DNA of 64,000 nt from Amycolatopsis vastitatis. Its GTDB lineage: Bacteria > Actinomycetota > Actinomycetes > Mycobacteriales > Pseudonocardiaceae. The notes beneath the pieces are model-generated. The model saw only the letters and a program-made list of their open reading frames with translations. It was not told the origin of the DNA and made no database searches. The DNA lies in the NCBI RefSeq assembly GCF_002234595.1, contig NZ_NMUL01000064.1, positions 1 to 64,000 on the forward strand, in the 5' to 3' direction. This document shows positions 60,917 through 64,000 of this stretch, piece after piece; position 1 is the stretch's first letter, and the number at the start of each line of letters is the position of its first letter. The translations under genes were made by a program, and so were the position numbers.

Positions 60917-62371
60917 ATGAGCCAGGCAACTGACGCCGCCACGCTCGAGAAGATCTTGGCGGGAGCCGCCGAAGCCGCCCGTCCCGCCGCCGAAGCCACC
61001 CCGGCCGAGCGCGCCCGCTGGCTGACCGCCGTAGCCGACGCCCTCGACGCCGCCGCGGGCGAGCTGGTGCCGCTGGCGCACGCCGAGACGCACCTGCCCG
61101 AGTCGCCGCGGCTGCAGGGCGAGCTGAAGCGCACGACGTTCCAGCTGCGCCTGTTCGCCGAGGTCCTCACCGACGGCGAGTACCTCGGCGCCACCGTCGA
61201 CCACGCCGACCCGGACTGGCCGATGGGCCCCCGCCCGGACATCCGCCGCGTCAAGACCGCGATCGGCCCGGTGCTGGTGTTCGCGGCCAGCAACTTCCCC
61301 TTCGCGTTCAGCGTCGCCGGCGGCGACACCGCGTCCGCGCTGGCCGCGGGCTGCCCGGTGATCCTCAAGGCCCACTCCGGGCACCCGGAGCTGTCCGCGC
61401 AGACCGGCTCGATCGTGCGCGAGGCGTTGATCAAGGCGGGCGCGCCCGCCGCCCTGTTCAACGTGATCTTCGGCCAGGAGCAAGGCGCCACCGCGCTGAA
61501 GGACCCGCGGATCTCGGCTGGGTCGTTCACCGGCTCGATCCCGGGTGGGCGCGCGCTGTTCGACATCGCCAACGCGCGGCCGCGGCCGATCCCGTTCTAC
61601 GGCGAGCTCGGCAGCGTGAACCCGGTCGTGGTCACCGAGGCCGCGATCGCCGCGCGCGGGGAAGCCGTGGCCAAGGGCTACGCCGGGTCGTTCACCCTCG
61701 GCGCCGGCCAGTTCTGCACCAAGCCGGGCCTGCTGTTCCTGCCGGAGGACCACGGCCTGACCGACGCGCTGCGCTCGGCCCTGGACGGCGCCCCCGCCCA
61801 GCCGATGCTCAACGACCGCATCGCCGGCGGGTACTCGTCGCAGCTTTCCAAGCTGCGCGAGGTGCCCGGCGTCGAGGTCGTGTCTTCGTCGGCTTCCTCT
61901 TCGCCCGCCTTCACGCCGACGCTGCTCGCCACCACCGGCAAGCAGTTCCTCGAGGGCGGCGCCACCGTGCACGAGGAGTGCTTCGGCCCGGCGTCGCTCA
62001 TCGTCACCTACGCCGACCAGGCGGAGCTGCTGCGCCTGCTCGACGTCATCGAACCGGGGCTCACCGCCACGATCCACGGCGAAGAGTCCGATGTGGACTG
62101 GATCCGGCCGGTGCTGCCGGCCCTGGCCCGCATCGCCGGACGGCTGCTGTGGAACGACTGGCCCACCGGCGTCACGGTGAGCTGGGCCCAGCAGCACGGC
62201 GGCCCCTACCCGGCCACGACGGCCCCGACCACGACGTCCGTGGGCACCGCCGCGATCGAGCGGTTCCTGCGCCCGGTCGCGTGGCAGGGCTTCCCGGACG
62301 CCCTGCTGCCCGAACCCCTGCAGGAGGCCAACCCCTGGCAGCTGCCCCGCCGCACCGACGGCACCCGCTGA
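60917..62371 (+). CDS. 2,5-dioxovalerate (alpha-ketoglutarate semialdehyde) dehydrogenase
   Basis: 484 residues, NADP-type aldehyde dehydrogenase. Nucleophile C267 in GAGQFCTKPG, GELGSVNPVVV with the general base, and PVLVFAASNFPFAFSVAGGDT cofactor stretch, typical of KGSADH. Oxidises 2,5-dioxopentanoate to 2-oxoglutarate, the last step of the oxidative uronate pathway. Start ATG 60917 with GAGGAGC upstream. Ends at a long palindrome. Confidence 0.92.
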   Translation: MSQATDAATLEKILAGAAEAARPAAEATPAERARWLTAVADALDAAAGELVPLAHAETHLPESPRLQGELKRTTFQLRLFAEVLTDGEYLGATVDHADPDWPMGPRPDIRRVKTAIGPVLVFAASNFPFAFSVAGGDTASALAAGCPVILKAHSGHPELSAQTGSIVREALIKAGAPAALFNVIFGQEQGATALKDPRISAGSFTGSIPGGRALFDIANARPRPIPFYGELGSVNPVVVTEAAIAARGEAVAKGYAGSFTLGAGQFCTKPGLLFLPEDHGLTDALRSALDGAPAQPMLNDRIAGGYSSQLSKLREVPGVEVVSSSASSSPAFTPTLLATTGKQFLEGGATVHEECFGPASLIVTYADQAELLRLLDVIEPGLTATIHGEESDVDWIRPVLPALARIAGRLLWNDWPTGVTVSWAQQHGGPYPATTAPTTTSVGTAAIERFLRPVAWQGFPDALLPEPLQEANPWQLPRRTDGTR

Positions 62372-62375
62372 CCCC

Positions 62376-62421
62376 GTCGTGAGTGAGTAACAGTGTTAGA
62401 ACACTGTTACTCACTCACGAC
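62376..62421. terminator. Perfect 22-bp inverted repeat after the uronate operon
   Basis: Arms 62376-62397 and 62400-62421 are exact reverse complements (opening GTCGTGAGTGAGTAACAG) with a 2-nt loop, starting 4 nt after the dehydrogenase stop. Unlike most hairpins here it is about half A/T. Probably ends the operon before the PL8 gene. Not the same sequence as the 21509-21561 repeat. Confidence 0.82.
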
Positions 62422-62494
62422 CCCCATCCGCCGCCGCACAACTGAATCCGTTCCCCCGCAAGCCAAGGATGTCTTGATCCTGGGAGGCATTGTC

Positions 62495-64000
62495 ATGCCC
62501 GTGAACCGGAGAAACGCCCTGCGCGGCGGTGCCCTGGCGGCCGCTTCCACCGTGCTCCTGACCCGCCCGGCCTTCGCCGCCGGCCGCGTGCCGACGGCCG
62601 CGGCCCCCGCCGCGAGCCCGGTGCCCGCCGCGAGCCCGGTGCCCGCCGCGACCGCGCCGATCGTCGCCGCCTACCGGCAGCTGCAGACCGGTATCAACCG
62701 GCCGTCGCCGGAACGCACCGAGGCGCTGGCCAACCTCGGCCACGTCGCCAAGGCCTACAACGCGAGCATGTCCGTGGCCGGCGGTGGTGCTCCACTGTGG
62801 ACGGACCTGCCGCTCGGCCCGGGCAGCGACTACACGACGTCGATGTACGCCCGGCTGCGCGCGATCGCCGTCGACTGGGGCACGCCGGGTGCTGCGTTGT
62901 CGGGCGACCCGGTGGTGCTCGACCGGATCAAGTCGGCGCTGGAACTGATCTACGCGAGCCAGTACAACGAAAACCTCGGCGAGATCGGCAACTGGTACAC
63001 CTACGAGATCGGCATCCCGTACTACCTGCTGCACACGCTTTCGGTGGTCGCCGACCAGCTGACCGTGGACCAGCTGGCCCGCTACCTCCGGCCGGTCAAG
63101 CGGTTCGTGGGCGACCCGAACCGGCGCGCGAACAACGCGGCGGTGGTCGAAACCGGTGCCAACCGCGCGGACAAGGCGCTCATCTCGATCGTGTCCGGCG
63201 CGATGCTCGGCGACACGGCGTGGATCAAGACCGGCATCGACGCGCTGACCGACGTCGCCGGCGGCGGCGCGGCGAGCGTCGTCGCGAAGCTGGACCGCGC
63301 GGCGGGCGACGGCTTCCACGTCGACGGCTCGTTCATCCAGCACGACACCATCCCGTACCCCGGGCACTACGGCATCGTGCTGCTGACCGCGCTCGCCGGG
63401 GCCATCCACGTCACCCGGGGCACCGAGTACGCGCTCCCGCAGGCGTTGAAGGACAAGATCTACGCGCTGGTCGCCGACAGCTACGCGCCGTTCGTCTACG
63501 CGGGCGCGCTGATGGAGCCGGTGCGCGGGCGGATGCTGTCGCGCCAGGGCGAGACGGGCCACGACATCGGCCACCAGCTCACCGTCGCGACGCTCGTGCT
63601 GGCCAGGACGGCGTCCGGCAAGACGAAGACCGACCTGAACTCCCTCGCCGCGAAGTGGATCAAGGAAGGCACGTACGCGCCGTTCCTGAAGATCCCGGAC
63701 CCCGAGCGGTTCGCACCCGGCCCTGACCTGGTGGCCACCCCGGGCATCGAGTTCGCGCAGGAGATGCTGGCGTCGGGGGCGCGCCCGGCGCGGACCGAGG
63801 CCACGCACCGGATCTTCGGCCAGCAGGACCGGATGGTCCACGTCACCGAGGACTGGTCGGCGTCCCTCGGCGTCAGCTCGACGCGGATTTCGCGCTACGA
63901 AGCCATCAACGGCCAGAACATGAAGGGCTACTACGTCGGCGACGGCGTGCTCTACACGTTCCTGCCGAACGCCAAGGGCCACTACACCGACGCCTACTGG
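62495..64000 (+). CDS. Secreted polysaccharide lyase family 8 enzyme (truncated by window end)
   Basis: 502 codons from ATG 62495 to the window end without a stop, so partial. Tat/Sec-type signal (NRRNALRGGALAAASTVLLTRPAFA), then a Pro/Ala linker. PL8 alpha toroid: GNWYTYEIGIP, N223 in TGANRADK, H283 and Y292 in FIQHDTIPYPGHYG, and the Arg patch EPVRGRMLSR. PL8 lyases cut hyaluronate, chondroitin, xanthan or related uronate polymers by beta-elimination. Its place after the uronate catabolic operon links degradation to uronate use. Own start, GGGAGG at 62482-62487. Confidence 0.88.
   Translation, partial: MPVNRRNALRGGALAAASTVLLTRPAFAAGRVPTAAAPAASPVPAASPVPAATAPIVAAYRQLQTGINRPSPERTEALANLGHVAKAYNASMSVAGGGAPLWTDLPLGPGSDYTTSMYARLRAIAVDWGTPGAALSGDPVVLDRIKSALELIYASQYNENLGEIGNWYTYEIGIPYYLLHTLSVVADQLTVDQLARYLRPVKRFVGDPNRRANNAAVVETGANRADKALISIVSGAMLGDTAWIKTGIDALTDVAGGGAASVVAKLDRAAGDGFHVDGSFIQHDTIPYPGHYGIVLLTALAGAIHVTRGTEYALPQALKDKIYALVADSYAPFVYAGALMEPVRGRMLSRQGETGHDIGHQLTVATLVLARTASGKTKTDLNSLAAKWIKEGTYAPFLKIPDPERFAPGPDLVATPGIEFAQEMLASGARPARTEATHRIFGQQDRMVHVTEDWSASLGVSSTRISRYEAINGQNMKGYYVGDGVLYTFLPNAKGHYTDAYW

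Overview
The window is chromosomal DNA of a high-G+C actinobacterium, most likely an Amycolatopsis-type member of the Pseudonocardiaceae. This rests on codon use (G/C at almost every third position, frequent GTG and some TTG starts, 1-14 nt gene overlaps) and on gene order. The backbone follows the Mycobacterium tuberculosis segment Rv1691-Rv1713: TPR protein, HAD phosphatase, small protein, tlyA, nadK, recN, steA, mctB/steB, pyrG, ADP-ribose pyrophosphatase, xerD, parA-like, scpA, scpB, pseudouridine synthase, cmk, der. The taxon is inferred from architecture, not from a search.

Layout. 1-6927: rRNA methylation, NAD kinase and DNA repair cluster, opened by a gene with a very long Arg/Gly/Asp repeat domain. 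6998-9162: two inserted genes (quinone-oxidoreductase-like MDR; DUF1266 protein). 9249-11380: steA and mctB/steB. 11399-19078: accessory island with a secreted I36-type inhibitor, an alginate-lyase-family enzyme, a hydantoin/allantoin-type racemase plus NCS1 permease under a divergent GntR regulator with a clear double operator, a sedolisin protease and an acyltransferase. 19168-27220: pyrG, Nudix, xerD, parA, a small RHH-like gene, scpA, scpB and rluB. 27236-33195: accessory genes (SAM methyltransferase, X-Pro peptidase-like hydrolase, Kef-type antiporter with its regulatory subunit, DUF4267/TetR pair with a four-site operator). 33265-36124: cmk, a PlsC-like acyltransferase and der.

36443-41823 is the most notable locus: a single-module Pls/PosA-type peptide synthetase (adenylation and thiolation domains, six membrane segments, three tandem C-terminal domains) followed by an M1 zinc aminopeptidase. 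Its adenylation pocket reads D-A-E-S-I-G-T-V-V-K, which points to a basic amino acid. It is a candidate synthetase for an epsilon-poly-lysine-like cationic polymer with a partner processing or self-protection peptidase.

41820-55037 holds a methyltransferase/TetR pair, two tandem Tat-exported GH95-like hydrolases, a membrane-anchored cyclophilin, a VOC protein, a secreted beta-helix protein, an APH-type kinase with a split divergent two-component system, and a polysaccharide deacetylase. 54231-62371 is a complete oxidative uronate catabolic locus: uronate dehydrogenase and an IclR regulator on the minus strand; SSS symporter, 5-dehydro-4-deoxyglucarate dehydratase, glucarate-dehydratase-like enolase, an uncharacterised TIM-barrel-like protein and a 2,5-dioxovalerate dehydrogenase on the plus strand. 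It is followed by a PL8 polysaccharide lyase cut by the window end. Uronic-acid polymers can thus be cleaved outside the cell and the uronates oxidised to 2-oxoglutarate.

Intergenic DNA carries several strong palindromes: two unrelated near-perfect inverted repeats, two copies of a nested 21-bp repeat array, and operators CTAGCnnnGCTAG and TTTGGnnnCCAAA. No rRNA, tRNA, CRISPR array, insertion sequence or prophage was seen.
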